Origin: Candidatus Rokuibacteriota bacterium
GTDB taxonomy: Bacteria > Methylomirabilota > Methylomirabilia > Rokubacteriales > CSP1-6
Direction: 5' to 3'
DNA length: 64,000 bases
Assembly: GCA_003220685.1 (NCBI GenBank)
Contig: QHTE01000055.1
Span: forward strand, 62,001 to 126,000
Shown: positions 43,422-52,093 of the stretch, piece by piece
Position numbering within the stretch: the stretch's first letter is position 1
How the letters are laid out: each line of letters opens with the position of its first letter
The notes under the pieces: generated by a model
Told to the model about the DNA's origin: nothing
The model's database searches: none
Seen by the model: only the letters and a program-made list of their open reading frames with translations
Position numbers and translations under genes: made by a program

Positions 43422-44365
43422 GGTTTGTCCTCGGGTCGGAGAGCGGCGGCCGCCCGAGAATCAGGTCGGACGCCTTCTCCGCGATCATCAGCACGCAGGC
43501 GTTGATGTTGCCCGAGACCAGGTCGGGCATGGCCGAGGCATCGACGACGCGGAGCCCCTCGACGCCCCGCACGCGCAGCGCCGGGTCCAGCACCGCGTCG
43601 TCGCCCGCGCCCATCGCGCACGTGGCGCACGGGTGGTGCGCGGTGATCGCGGTGCGTCGCACGAACGCGTCGATCGCGGCGTCGGTCCGGCAATCGGCCC
43701 CGGGCGCGCTCTCGCGGCCCCGGAACGGATCGAGCCCCTTGCGGCTGGCGATGTCGCGTCCGAGCTTGACGCCCTCGCGGATCGTGCGGACGTCGTGGTC
43801 GGTCGCGAGGAAGTTCTGCACGATCCGCACCGGTGCCGCGGGGTCGGCCGAGCGCAGACGCACGAATCCCCGACTTTCCGGGTGGAGCAGCACGGGGCGG
43901 AGCCCGAAGCTGTCCTCGTAGGGTGGCCTGATCCCGGGAAACCACGGGTGCGCCTGCGCCGGCGCGCCCCGGAACAGGAACTGGATATCGGGCACGGGAA
44001 GCTCACGCCGCGTCTTGAGGAAGGCGTGCAGACGGCTGGGCAGGACGGTTCCGGGCCCCGTGCCGAACACGTAGGCGCGTACCATGTTGAGGGCGGTGCG
44101 ATCCAGACGCATCTCGGCGTGAAACGGGCCGCGGCCGCGTCGGAGATGGTGCACGTCGACCGAGAGATGGTCCTGGAGGTTCCGGCCCACGCCGGGCAGG
44201 TTCACCCGCGGCGCGACGCCTATCGCGCGGAGATGGTCGGCCTCGCCGATTCCCGAGAGCATGAGCAGCTGCGGCGTGTTGAACACGCCGCCCGCCAGCA
44301 GCACCTCGCGCGCGCTCGCGGCGTGATGCACGATGGGACGCACGCCCCTGTCGACGATCGTCGGC
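43399..44365 (-). pseudogene. GMC-type FAD oxidoreductase, N-terminal third lost
   Basis: From about 44350 leftwards the sequence is a good GMC oxidoreductase (choline dehydrogenase/glucose oxidase family): AREVLLAGGVFNTPQLLMLSG, SRGFVRLRSADPAAPV, HPCATCAMG (the catalytic His region) and VVDASAMPDLVSGNINACV at the end. Such enzymes have about 540 residues and start with a Rossmann GxGxxG FAD-binding domain, but here only the last 320 or so residues remain. The open frame begins with an unrelated MIAALKPTIVD, and the divergent gene on the other strand is also cut at this point. It cannot bind FAD as sequenced. Followed by two esterase genes with overlapping ends. Confidence 0.85.
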
Positions 44366-44614
44366 TTCAACGCCGCGATCAACTACTCCGACATCCGCGC
44401 CGACTTGCCGAAGATCGCCTGCCCGACCCTCGTGATCACCACCGACGAGAGCGGCCTCGCGTCGGTCGAGGAGACGCGCGCGTGGCAGCAGACGATCCGG
44501 AACTCCGAGCTGCTGGTGGTGCCGGGCAACTCGTTCCACGTCGCGGCGAGCGACGCCGAGCGCTGCGCGCGCGCGACCCTCGACTTCATCGACCGCCATG
44601 GCGGCGCTACCTGA
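44345..44614 (+). pseudogene. Alpha/beta hydrolase, C-terminal fragment
   Basis: Roughly 90 codons read as the end of an alpha/beta hydrolase: FNAAINYSDIRADLPKIACP, TLVITTDESGLASVEETRAW, then LLVVPGNSFHVAASDAERCA and ATLDFIDRHG. This includes the strand-6 PTLVITxDxD-type segment with the acid position and the His-bearing SFHV segment. The nucleophile half, about 150 residues, is missing, and the frame begins at the same breakpoint where the GMC gene on the other strand loses its start. It ends 8 nt inside the convergent VOC gene. Confidence 0.75.
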
Positions 44615-45533
44615 CCTCGACGAGCTCCAGCGCCTCGCGGCTCGGCCCCTCGATCATCACCGCGCGAGTGTCGCCGAGGCGGTAGGGCTGCTCGAGGAAG
44701 CGAACGCCCTCGCCGCGGAGCTTCGCGACCCACGCGTCGAGATCGGCGACCTCGAGCGCGATGTGATCGTAGAGGTGGCCGCGAGAGCTCGCGAGCGGCG
44801 TGTCGTCCTGGCGCATGTAGCACGGCAGCGCCACGTCGCCGAACACGACCGCGGCCGACGGCGCTCGGAACATCCCCTGACGCTCGAGTGCCGGCCAGGA
44901 GCGCTCGGAGCCGCGCGGCACGCGGCAGGTGGTCTCCGTCATCCCCGCGGGGGCGGTGCGCCCCGCGAACACGGGCGCGTTGAGGTGCTTCTGATACCAG
45001 AGCTGCGCGCAGAACGGATCGTCGTGGAACATGTGCACGTGATTGAAGCGCTCGGCCGGATGGTCGCCGGCATATTCGACCAGGGCGCTGTCGGGACCTT
45101 CCATATACCCGAATCCGCCGCTGCGGGTCGGCTGGATGCCCTGGGCCTTGGCCTCGGCGATTTGCGCTTTCGTGCGGCCGGGTACGCCGCCCGTCCCCGG
45201 CCAGGTGTCGCTACTGATGAAGACCGAGCCCCCTTCATCCGTGGTGTAGAGCGGCAAGAGCTTGACGTGCTTGCGGCTCTTGTAGGTGTCGAGGCTCTTG
45301 CGCGTGTCGGTGACGTGCCAGCCGAAGTGCCAGAGCGCGGTCTGCGGCGACGTCGGCGGCGCGGCGGCGACCTTCGTGAACAACACCAGCACGTCGTTCG
45401 GCGCCGCGAGCGCCGGCAGGCCGCCCCAGCTCGCCTTGGCGCTGGTCGGGAACTGCTCGAGGTAGAACGCGATCGCCGCCTCGGGATCCACGGAATTCAG
45501 ATGCAGGTGATGGAAGCTCGGTGCCGGGAGCAT
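44607..45533 (-). CDS. VOC (glyoxalase/extradiol dioxygenase-like) superfamily protein
   Basis: 308 residues made of two VOC modules. The start MLPAPSFHHLHLNSVDPEAA is typical of the first beta-alpha-beta-beta-beta unit with its metal-binding His. A second unit is visible around HVHMFHDDPFCAQLWYQKHL, and a third at LYDHIALEVADLDAWVAKLR, with E in LELVEVR at the end. These proteins isomerise, dioxygenate or bind small molecules such as antibiotics. The longer frame starts at 45575, but the ATG at 45533 has a GAAAGGAG site and is preferred. The 3' end overlaps the hydrolase fragment on the opposite strand by 8 nt. Substrate unknown. Confidence 0.85.
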   Translation of the reverse strand: MLPAPSFHHLHLNSVDPEAAIAFYLEQFPTSAKASWGGLPALAAPNDVLVLFTKVAAAPPTSPQTALWHFGWHVTDTRKSLDTYKSRKHVKLLPLYTTDEGGSVFISSDTWPGTGGVPGRTKAQIAEAKAQGIQPTRSGGFGYMEGPDSALVEYAGDHPAERFNHVHMFHDDPFCAQLWYQKHLNAPVFAGRTAPAGMTETTCRVPRGSERSWPALERQGMFRAPSAAVVFGDVALPCYMRQDDTPLASSRGHLYDHIALEVADLDAWVAKLRGEGVRFLEQPYRLGDTRAVMIEGPSREALELVEVR

Positions 45534-45689
45534 GGCAGTCTCTCCTTTCCTCGGCCGCCCCGATTTAGCCAGCATCGGGGCCCGTGATCAAGTCGCTCGG
45601 ATCCGGCGGACGGGCGTCGCTCGAGCCATTCCGCGACCCGCCGCCCCGGAGTATCATCCCGAGAGAACGCTAGCTCCGGAGGATGGCCC

Positions 45690-47141
45690 ATGTCGAGCAA
45701 CGGACAGAACGAGGCGCGGAAGATCCGCGCGAGCCTCAAGCACCCGATCATCGACGCCGACGGCCACTGGGCCGAGTTCGCGCCGCACATGCGCGAGGAG
45801 TTCCGCCGCATCGGGGGCGACATCGCGGTCGAGGCACTGGCGATGGCGAGCGCCCGCATCCCGAACTCGCTCAAGATGTCCGTCGGCGAGCGCCGCCGCC
45901 GGCGGATCGGGCAGGAGGCGTTCTGGTTCTTGCCGACCAGGAACACGCTGGATCGCGCGACCGCGATGATGCCGCGCCTGCTCTACGAGCGTCTGGACGA
46001 CCTCGGGCTCGACTTCTCCGTGATCTATCCGACCGCCGGGCTCGGCTACTACCGGCTGCCCCCCGAGAAGCTTCGGCGCGCCCTCTGCCGCGCCTACAAC
46101 GTGTTCACGATGGACCAGTTCCGCCCGTACGGCGACCGCCTCATTCCCGCGGCGATCATCCCGATGTACTCGCCCGAGGAGGCGATCGAGGAGCTGGAGT
46201 TCGCGTCGCGTCAGCTCGGCTATCGCGTCGTGATGATGGGCAGCCTCATCCGCCGGCCGATCCGGGCGCTGGTCGAGGAGCATCCGGAGGCCGCGCGGTT
46301 CGTCGAGTGGTACGACCCGATCGCGATCGACAGCGCGCACGACTACGACCCGGTGTGGGCGAAGTGCCGTGAGCTCTCCATCTCACCGAGCTTCCACAAC
46401 GGCGCGCGCTCGATTCTCCTGCGCAACTCGCCGTCCAACTTCTGCTACAACCACATCGGCCACTTCGCCTCCGCCGGCGAGGCCATGGCCAAGGCCATCT
46501 TCTTCGGCGGCGTCACCCGCCGCTTCCCCGAGATCAACTTCGCCTTCCTCGAGGGCGGCGTGGGCTGGGCGTGCACGCTCTTCGCTGACCTGATCGGCCA
46601 CTGGGAGAAGCGCAAGCTGGACGCGCTCGAGAACACGAACCCGGCGCGGCTCGATCGGGCGGGGCTCCTGGCGCTGGCCGAGAAGTACGGCAAGCCCGCG
46701 GTGGTCGAAGCGGTTCGTCGCGGCGAGGGCCTGGACGACAACGGCGACGGTACCGGCGGCGTCGAGGATCTCGACGACTACGCCCGCTGCAAGATCAGGA
46801 GCAAGAAAGACTTCGACGATCTCTACGTCAAGCGCTTCTACTTCGGCTGCGAGGCCGACGATCCGATCAACGCGTGGGCCTTCAATGGCAAGGCGAACCC
46901 GATGCACGCGCGGCTCAACGCGTTCTTCAGCTCGGACATCGGTCACTTCGACGTCCCCGACATGACCGAGGTCGTCCCCGAGGCGTACGAGCTGGTCGAG
47001 CACGGGCTCCTCGACGAGACGGACTTTCGCGACTTCGTGTTCGAGAACGCCGTGCGGCTCTGGGGTGAGCTGAACCCGGACTTCTTCAAGGGCACGGCGG
47101 TCGAGAGGCAGGCGGCGGAGGTGCTCGCCCGGCCCCGATGA
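45690..47141 (+). CDS. Metal-dependent amidohydrolase (amidohydro-rel/ACMSD-like)
   Basis: 483 residues. The N-terminal HPIIDADGHWAEFAPHMREE shows the D-x-D/G-H variant of the metal site used by this group in place of HxH. Later blocks SVIYPTAGLGYYRLPPEKLR, LIPAAIIPMYSPEEAIEELE, the INFAFLEGGVGWACTLFADL (HGGG-type) region and the SSDIGHFDVPDM segment (D-x-G-H) are typical for amidohydrolase-family 2 proteins of this length. They decarboxylate or hydrolyse aromatic acids. The start has a GGAGG ribosome site. Its stop overlaps the next gene start by 4 nt (ATGA), so it is co-translated with the asparaginase. Confidence 0.88.
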   Translation: MSSNGQNEARKIRASLKHPIIDADGHWAEFAPHMREEFRRIGGDIAVEALAMASARIPNSLKMSVGERRRRRIGQEAFWFLPTRNTLDRATAMMPRLLYERLDDLGLDFSVIYPTAGLGYYRLPPEKLRRALCRAYNVFTMDQFRPYGDRLIPAAIIPMYSPEEAIEELEFASRQLGYRVVMMGSLIRRPIRALVEEHPEAARFVEWYDPIAIDSAHDYDPVWAKCRELSISPSFHNGARSILLRNSPSNFCYNHIGHFASAGEAMAKAIFFGGVTRRFPEINFAFLEGGVGWACTLFADLIGHWEKRKLDALENTNPARLDRAGLLALAEKYGKPAVVEAVRRGEGLDDNGDGTGGVEDLDDYARCKIRSKKDFDDLYVKRFYFGCEADDPINAWAFNGKANPMHARLNAFFSSDIGHFDVPDMTEVVPEAYELVEHGLLDETDFRDFVFENAVRLWGELNPDFFKGTAVERQAAEVLARPR

Positions 47142-48136
47142 AGCGGCGGGTCGCGCTGATCGGCACCGGCGGGACGATCTCGTCGATCGGGCGCGGGAGC
47201 CTCGACCTCTGGGAGTACATGGACACGAGCCGCAAGGCCGAGCCCGACGAGCTCCTCGAGCGATTCCCCGAAGTCGCCGAAGGCGCCGAGATCGTCCCCG
47301 TGCGCTTCCGCGCCGTGGGAAGCACGTCGATCGGTCCCCGTGACTGGCTCGCCCTCGATGCGGCGGTGCACGACGCGACCGGTCGCGAGGCGCCGCTCGA
47401 CGGCGTCGTGATCACGCACGGCACCGCCACGCTCGAGGAGACCGCGTACTTTCTCCATCTGAGCCTCAAGGTCGACGCAACCGTCGTGGTGGTGGGGTCG
47501 CAACGGCCGGCTACGGGCCTGAGCTCGGACGCGGGGCTCAACCTCCTGAACGCGGTGCGCGTGGCGGCGGCGCCGGAGGCTCGCGGGCTCGGCGTCCTGG
47601 TGCTCCTCAACGACGAGATCCAGACGGCGCGCGACGTCACGAAGACGTCGACGCTCCGGCTCGAGACGTTCCGCAGTCCCGACCTCGGCATGCTCGGCTA
47701 CGCCGACCCCGACGGTCGAATCGCGATCTACCGCCGGCCCTCGCGCCGCCACGCTCCGGGCACCGAGTTCGACGTGCGCGGCCGCACCGAGCTCCCGCGC
47801 GTGGACATCGCCGCCTCGTACGCTGGCGCCGACGGCTCGGCCATCCGCGCCTTCGTCGCCGCCGGCGCGCGCGCGATCGTCTCGGCGTCGCTCCCGCCTG
47901 GCGTCACGACACCCGCCGAGACGGAGGCTCTCCTCGAGGCGCGCCGGCGCGGCGTCGCGATCGTGCTGTCGAGCCGGGCCGGCAGCGGTCGGGTCCTGCC
48001 CCGCACACTCGTGCGCCAGCAGGGCTTCGTCGTCGCCGACAACCTCACGCCCCAGAAGGCGCGTGTGCTCGCCATGCTCGCCCTCACCCGGACGGACGAC
48101 GCGCCCGAGATCCAGCGCATGTTCGACGAGTACTGA
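47138..48136 (+). CDS. Type II-like asparaginase (L-asparaginase/glutaminase family)
   Basis: 332 residues. The N-terminal catalytic loop is present (IGTGGTISSIG, T13), as is the second (ITHGTATLEETAYFL with HGT at 94-96 and the following E-E). These threonines and the acidic partner carry out amide hydrolysis of Asn or Gln. The C-terminal domain (GARAIVSASLPPGVTTPAET, then RRGVAIVLSSRAGSGRVLP) has the second half of the fold. There is no signal peptide, so it is cytoplasmic although the family is often periplasmic. It is translated together with the upstream amidohydrolase; substrates of the pair could be linked, but that is inference. Confidence 0.92.
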   Translation: MKRRVALIGTGGTISSIGRGSLDLWEYMDTSRKAEPDELLERFPEVAEGAEIVPVRFRAVGSTSIGPRDWLALDAAVHDATGREAPLDGVVITHGTATLEETAYFLHLSLKVDATVVVVGSQRPATGLSSDAGLNLLNAVRVAAAPEARGLGVLVLLNDEIQTARDVTKTSTLRLETFRSPDLGMLGYADPDGRIAIYRRPSRRHAPGTEFDVRGRTELPRVDIAASYAGADGSAIRAFVAAGARAIVSASLPPGVTTPAETEALLEARRRGVAIVLSSRAGSGRVLPRTLVRQQGFVVADNLTPQKARVLAMLALTRTDDAPEIQRMFDEY

Positions 48137-48238
48137 TCGGTCTCCGGCCGGTGTCCGGAATGATCCGTCCGGCCAGGAACGTACCAGGCCTATGTCCGGC
48201 TCACAACTCCTAACCGCATGAAAATACGGTCTGTTCCA

Positions 48239-48256
48239 CTCGGTATCGAATTTGCC
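48239..48256 (+). promoter_or_regulatory. Sigma-54-like promoter motif before the lytic transglycosylase gene
   Basis: CTCGGTATCGAATTTGCC matches 35396-35413 in 17 of 18 bases, with GG and GC separated by ten bases. The motif ends 13 nt before the ATG at 48270, as the other does before its own. It could be a near-leaderless sigma-54 type promoter or a different conserved start-proximal element. Confidence 0.35.
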
Positions 48257-48269
48257 CTGTTACCCGGGC

Positions 48270-48971
48270 ATGAACGGCTTGGGAGCGCGGTCCCTGGGAG
48301 CCCTGGCGGTAGCGGCCACGATATCCACAGCGACCCCGGCCGCCGCGCAGGTCTACAAGCGAACCGCCGCGGACGGGAGCACCTACTTCACGAACATCCA
48401 GCCGAATCCCACGTATCAGCGCGCCGCGTACGCGGTGCCCCCCGTTCGTGAATCGCAGCGCCCGGCGTCGGCCGATTACGGCCAGTACTCCCGCGAGATC
48501 GCTGAAGCGTCGGCGCGGTATGCAGTCCCCGAGCGTCTGATCTGGGCGGTCATCCGCGTGGAGTCGGGGTTCGATCCTAGGGCGGTGTCGCCGAAAGGGG
48601 CACGCGGGCTCATGCAGCTGATGCCCGAGACCGCCGCGATCCTCGGCGTCCGCGACGTCTTCAACCCGCGTCAGAACATCCACGGCGGCGCCCGGCATCT
48701 GCGGGGGATGATGGACCGCTTCAACTACGATCTACCGATGGCCATCGCCGCATACAACGCCGGCGAGCGGCCGGTGGCGACGTTCCGTGGTATCCCGCCG
48801 TACCCGGAGACTCGCGAGTACGTCGCGCGGGTGCTGCGCCTCTACGGAGCGCCCCTCACGTGGGAGCTGCAGGGCAGCGGCATCCAGCAGTTCGTCGGCC
48901 GCGACGGCAGTGTGACCTACACCAACGTCGCGCCGCCCCGATTCACCACGGCCGCCCTCCAGGTACGCTAG
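48270..48971 (+). CDS. Lytic transglycosylase (SLT) with flanking DUF4124-like repeats
   Basis: 233 residues. A hydrophobic N-terminus (LGALAVAATISTATPAAAQ) acts as a signal peptide. Residues 28-47 (VYKRTAADGSTYFTNIQPNP) and the C-terminal RDGSVTYTNVAPP segment match the DUF4124-type repeat pattern in envelope proteins. Between them is a lysozyme-like SLT domain: the catalytic Glu E98 in VIRVESGFDPRAVSP, GLMQLMPETA, and the AIAAYNAGE signature. It cleaves peptidoglycan glycan strands with formation of 1,6-anhydro ends. The ATG at 48270 is preferred over a TTG at 48252. A sigma-54-like motif lies just upstream and a perfect hairpin terminator follows. Confidence 0.9.
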   Translation: MNGLGARSLGALAVAATISTATPAAAQVYKRTAADGSTYFTNIQPNPTYQRAAYAVPPVRESQRPASADYGQYSREIAEASARYAVPERLIWAVIRVESGFDPRAVSPKGARGLMQLMPETAAILGVRDVFNPRQNIHGGARHLRGMMDRFNYDLPMAIAAYNAGERPVATFRGIPPYPETREYVARVLRLYGAPLTWELQGSGIQQFVGRDGSVTYTNVAPPRFTTAALQVR

Positions 48972-48990
48972 ACCCGAAGAGGTTGAAGCA

Positions 48991-49019
48991 GAAGGAGGCG
49001 GCGGAGAGCCGCCTCCTTC
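48991..49019. terminator. Bidirectional stem-loop terminator
   Basis: GAAGGAGGCGGC - GGAGA - GCCGCCTCCTTC is a perfect 12-bp stem with a 5-nt loop, placed 20 nt after the lytic transglycosylase stop and 17 nt after the convergent Pal-like gene's stop. The following TTAAAG is only weakly T-rich, but the symmetric stem fits termination from both sides. Confidence 0.75.
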
Positions 49020-49035
49020 TTAAAGCGGGAGGAGG

Positions 49036-49605
49036 TTACTTGGCCTTCACCCCGAAATGCGCCCGGCGATTCTGGCTCCAGCAGTCCTCGCTGGCCTCGC
49101 GGCACAGCGGGCGTTCCTTGCCGTAGCTGATTACCGAGACCCGGTTCGCCCGGACGCCTCGGGAGACGAGATAGTTCATCGACGCGCGCGCCCGACGGTC
49201 GCTGAGCGCGAGGTTGTAGTCGGACGTACCCCGCTGATCGGCATGCCCCTCGATGAGCACGACCCAGCCGGGGTTGGCCTTCATGAGATCGGCGTTCTGG
49301 TCGAGTACCTGCGCGTCTTCCGTGCGGATCTGGTAGGAATCGAACTCGAAGCGGATATCCCGAAGGTCCGTCTTCGCGGTGAATTCCTTCGGGTTCGGTC
49401 TTGCAGCACCTTGCAGCCCAGAACCCGATCGATCGCCGGCCGCGGACCCGACTGCGTGACCTCCGCCCGTCGATCCAGCCATCGATCCACCGGGTGCGGG
49501 CGCCGACGAAGAGTCGGACACGGCGTTCGGCGTCATCGCGCATCCGGCAAGGATGGGCGCGGTCGCCAGCATCAGGATGAGAGCGATCTGTGAGAAGCGC
49601 TTCAC
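49036..49605 (-). CDS. pal: Peptidoglycan-associated (Pal/OmpA C-terminal domain) lipoprotein
   Basis: 189 residues. The signal peptide ends in a lipobox (APILAGC) with C22 as the lipidated residue. After a Ser/Gly-rich linker, the OmpA-like domain (about 88-189) shows RFEFDSYQIRTEDAQVLDQN, LIEGHADQRGTSDYNLALSD and SRGVRANRVSVISYGKERPL. These are the elements that bind meso-diaminopimelate. Anchors the outer membrane to peptidoglycan. The start is the GTG at 49605 because AGGGAGG precedes it; the open frame continues upstream to 49776 without a signal. It is not embedded in a tol operon. Terminated by the shared hairpin. Confidence 0.9.
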   Translation of the reverse strand: MKRFSQIALILMLATAPILAGCAMTPNAVSDSSSAPAPGGSMAGSTGGGHAVGSAAGDRSGSGLQGAARPNPKEFTAKTDLRDIRFEFDSYQIRTEDAQVLDQNADLMKANPGWVVLIEGHADQRGTSDYNLALSDRRARASMNYLVSRGVRANRVSVISYGKERPLCREASEDCWSQNRRAHFGVKAK

Positions 49606-49875
49606 TAGAGTTCCTCCCTTCCGCGAGCCCTGCATGGGGCCGCGATTCGATTCGCGGGCCGCGGCGGTGAGGCAACTGTGCACATCTAATGCCCGAAGCG
49701 GACACGTGCGAGATATGGTGCAATATCCGGCAATTGCTGGGCACGTATGGTTCGCGCCTCGCCCGAGGGACGCCACCTGGGGTATGTCGGCTTGCCAGAA
49801 CGTCAGACAGTCGCCGCCACCCCGGCACGGCGGAGGGACCAGGGGCTAGAATCCGCGCCGGGAAAAGGGTCGGTC

Positions 49876-50448
49876 ATGGGCTCGAATCGCTTCTCGCATC
49901 GCTGGTTGTTGATGGCGGTCGCCGTCTGGGCGGCTTTGGTGTCGCCCGCTCAGGCCGAGTTGGTCTGGGATGCGCTGCGCACGCCGGGCGCCGTTGTGGT
50001 GCTGCGGCACAGCTACGCGCCCGGCGGCTTCGATCCGCCGGGCGCAAGGCTCGAAGACTGCTCGACCCAGCGCAACCTGGACGAGAACGGCCGGGCGCAG
50101 GCGCGCCGGATCGGCGAGGCCTTTCGCAGGAATGCCGTCACGGTCGGCAAGGTGCTGTCGAGCCCGCGCTGCCGCTGCCTGGACACGGCACGTCTGGCCT
50201 TCGGTCAGGTCGAGCCCTGGGACGTCCTTCAGGGTGCGCTCAATGATGCTGAGCTCCGTCGGAGCCGTCTGGCCGAGACGAGAAAGGCCGTCGCCGCCCA
50301 TCACACCGGCGCGCCGCTCGTCCTGGTCACTCACGGCAGCGTGGTGACCGATCTGACCGGGCTCAACATCAAGATGGGCGAGTTCGTCGTCTTGCGTCGC
50401 GCTAGCGATGGAACCCACGCGGTTGCCGGCCAGTTGTACGTCGAGTAA
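49876..50448 (+). CDS. Secreted histidine phosphatase-like protein (branch 1, RHS variant)
   Basis: 190 residues with a signal peptide (LLMAVAVWAALVSPAQA, cleavage near residue 27). The phosphohistidine loop appears as VVVLRHSYAPGG, with R44-H45 but Ser instead of the common Gly in RHG. The second His lies in VLVTHGSVV (H153). The middle RCLDTARLAFGQV segment is also typical. Phosphoglycerate mutase-like phosphatases of this kind act on varied phosphoesters in the periplasm. It uses an ATG at 49876 with weak ribosome signals. The next gene, a metallo-beta-lactamase-fold lipoprotein, begins 27 nt later and is probably co-transcribed. Confidence 0.85.
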   Translation: MGSNRFSHRWLLMAVAVWAALVSPAQAELVWDALRTPGAVVVLRHSYAPGGFDPPGARLEDCSTQRNLDENGRAQARRIGEAFRRNAVTVGKVLSSPRCRCLDTARLAFGQVEPWDVLQGALNDAELRRSRLAETRKAVAAHHTGAPLVLVTHGSVVTDLTGLNIKMGEFVVLRRASDGTHAVAGQLYVE

Positions 50449-50475
50449 GGTCGTACTCCCCGATAGGAGGAAGCC

Positions 50476-52065
50476 ATGAAGCGAGCCGGGCTCTCCCTTG
50501 CCGTGGTGCTCATCGCGGCGTCCTGCGCGACGACGTCGCCCCAGGGCCGGGACCTCGTGACCCGGGCCGTGCAGGCCGTCGGCGGCGCCGACGCGCTGGC
50601 CGGGGTCAAGACGCTCACGGTGGAAGGCACGGCGCGCCAATGGGAGCCCGAGCAATCGATGGCGGCCGGCGGCGAGATGCGCTTCGCCAACGCTTCGACG
50701 TTCGTGCTCGCCAGCGACGTCGCCAGCGGGACGACGCGCATCGACTGGGTGCGCGACTTCCAGTATCCGACGCCGCGCACGTTCACGTTCAGCGAGATCG
50801 TGACACCCGACGCGGGCTACGTCGCGGGCATCGACAGCAACGGTCGCACCCGGCAGAGCCTCGACTCGAACCCGCCGGCCCATTCGATGTCCGGCCTGCG
50901 GCTGGCCGCCTCGCAGCGCGAGCTCCGGCGCGGCTCGACCTTGCTGCTGCTCGAGCTGCAGAAGAACCCCGATCGCGTCTCCGCGGTGGCCGACGTGACG
51001 GTCGGAAACCTCACGTATCCGGCCGTCGCGTATCGCGCCGGCGATCAAACCTTCACCGTCATGTTCGATCGAGTGACGGGGCTGCCGGCGCGCATTCGCA
51101 CGCTGGACTATGACAACATCTGGGGCGACGTGACGTACGACATGGCGCTCGCCGACTGGCAGACGCGGGACGGCCTCCGCATGGCGCAGAGCCGCACGTA
51201 CGAGCTGAACGGGCGCCCCGTGATGGAAGTAAAGATCACGCATGCCAAGGTGAACGCGCCGATCGCCGCCGAGCGGCTCATCATACCGGCCGGGCTCAAG
51301 GCCGCGGCGGCGAAGCCCGCGACCGGAGCCGTCCCCTATCAGTGGGTGGTCCGGCGCCAGTTCATCGGGACCTATCTCGACTCCGACGCGGTGAGCTACG
51401 ATCCCAAGGCCTCCCCCGGCCTCCGGCTGGTCGAGCTGGCGCCCGGCGTCCAGCACGTGGTCGGCGGCTCTCACAACAGCCTGATCGTCGAGATGCGCGA
51501 ATATCTGGTCGTGTTCGACGCGCCGGTCGGTGACGGCACCGCGACCTGGATCATCGACGCCGCGAAGGCGAAATATCCCGGCAAGCCGGTGAAGTATCTC
51601 GTGCTCACGCACCATCACATGGATCACGCGGGCGGCTTGCGCGCGTTCGCCGTGCAGGGCGCCACCATCGTCACGGGCAAGGGGACGGCGGAGCACTTCC
51701 GCCGCGTGCTGGCGGCGCCGTTCACGCGCAACCCGGATCTGCCGTCGCGCGATCTAACGGGCACCACGATCGTCGAGGTGAGCGAGCGGCAGGTGTTCAG
51801 CGACGGCACGCGCGAGGTCGGCGCCTACGTGATCGACAACCCGCACGCGAACGGGTTGATGATCGGCTACGTGGCCGACGCGCGCATCGCCTACGCGACC
51901 GACATCTGGAGCCCGGGGGCCGCGCCGCTGCCCGATAAGCTCACGCCGCCGCTCGCGGCGCTCGTCGCGGGCGTGAAGAAGGCCGGCATCGCGCCGACGA
52001 AGTTCGCGGGCGGTCACGGCTCGGTGGGCGACTACGCGCCGCTCGCCGCGCTGGAAGGAAAGTAG
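50476..52065 (+). CDS. Metallo-beta-lactamase-fold lipoprotein with large N-terminal domain
   Basis: 529 residues. The N-terminus is a lipoprotein signal (LAVVLIAASC, lipidated Cys17), so the protein sits on the periplasmic side. Residues about 20-290 form an extra domain of LolA/outer-membrane-lipoprotein character (LAGVKTLTVEGTARQWEP, FDRVTGLPARIRTLDYD). The C-terminal 220 residues are a metallo-hydrolase with the metal motif H379-H-H-M-D-H384 in LVLTHHHMDHAGG and the downstream GGHGS. Such proteins hydrolyse varied thioesters, lactones or phosphoesters. A perfect AGGAGG site precedes the ATG. Follows the histidine phosphatase gene in the same direction. Confidence 0.85.
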   Translation: MKRAGLSLAVVLIAASCATTSPQGRDLVTRAVQAVGGADALAGVKTLTVEGTARQWEPEQSMAAGGEMRFANASTFVLASDVASGTTRIDWVRDFQYPTPRTFTFSEIVTPDAGYVAGIDSNGRTRQSLDSNPPAHSMSGLRLAASQRELRRGSTLLLLELQKNPDRVSAVADVTVGNLTYPAVAYRAGDQTFTVMFDRVTGLPARIRTLDYDNIWGDVTYDMALADWQTRDGLRMAQSRTYELNGRPVMEVKITHAKVNAPIAAERLIIPAGLKAAAAKPATGAVPYQWVVRRQFIGTYLDSDAVSYDPKASPGLRLVELAPGVQHVVGGSHNSLIVEMREYLVVFDAPVGDGTATWIIDAAKAKYPGKPVKYLVLTHHHMDHAGGLRAFAVQGATIVTGKGTAEHFRRVLAAPFTRNPDLPSRDLTGTTIVEVSERQVFSDGTREVGAYVIDNPHANGLMIGYVADARIAYATDIWSPGAAPLPDKLTPPLAALVAGVKKAGIAPTKFAGGHGSVGDYAPLAALEGK

Positions 52066-52093
52066 GCGCCGGCGCCCCTTCCTCGGTATTCCG

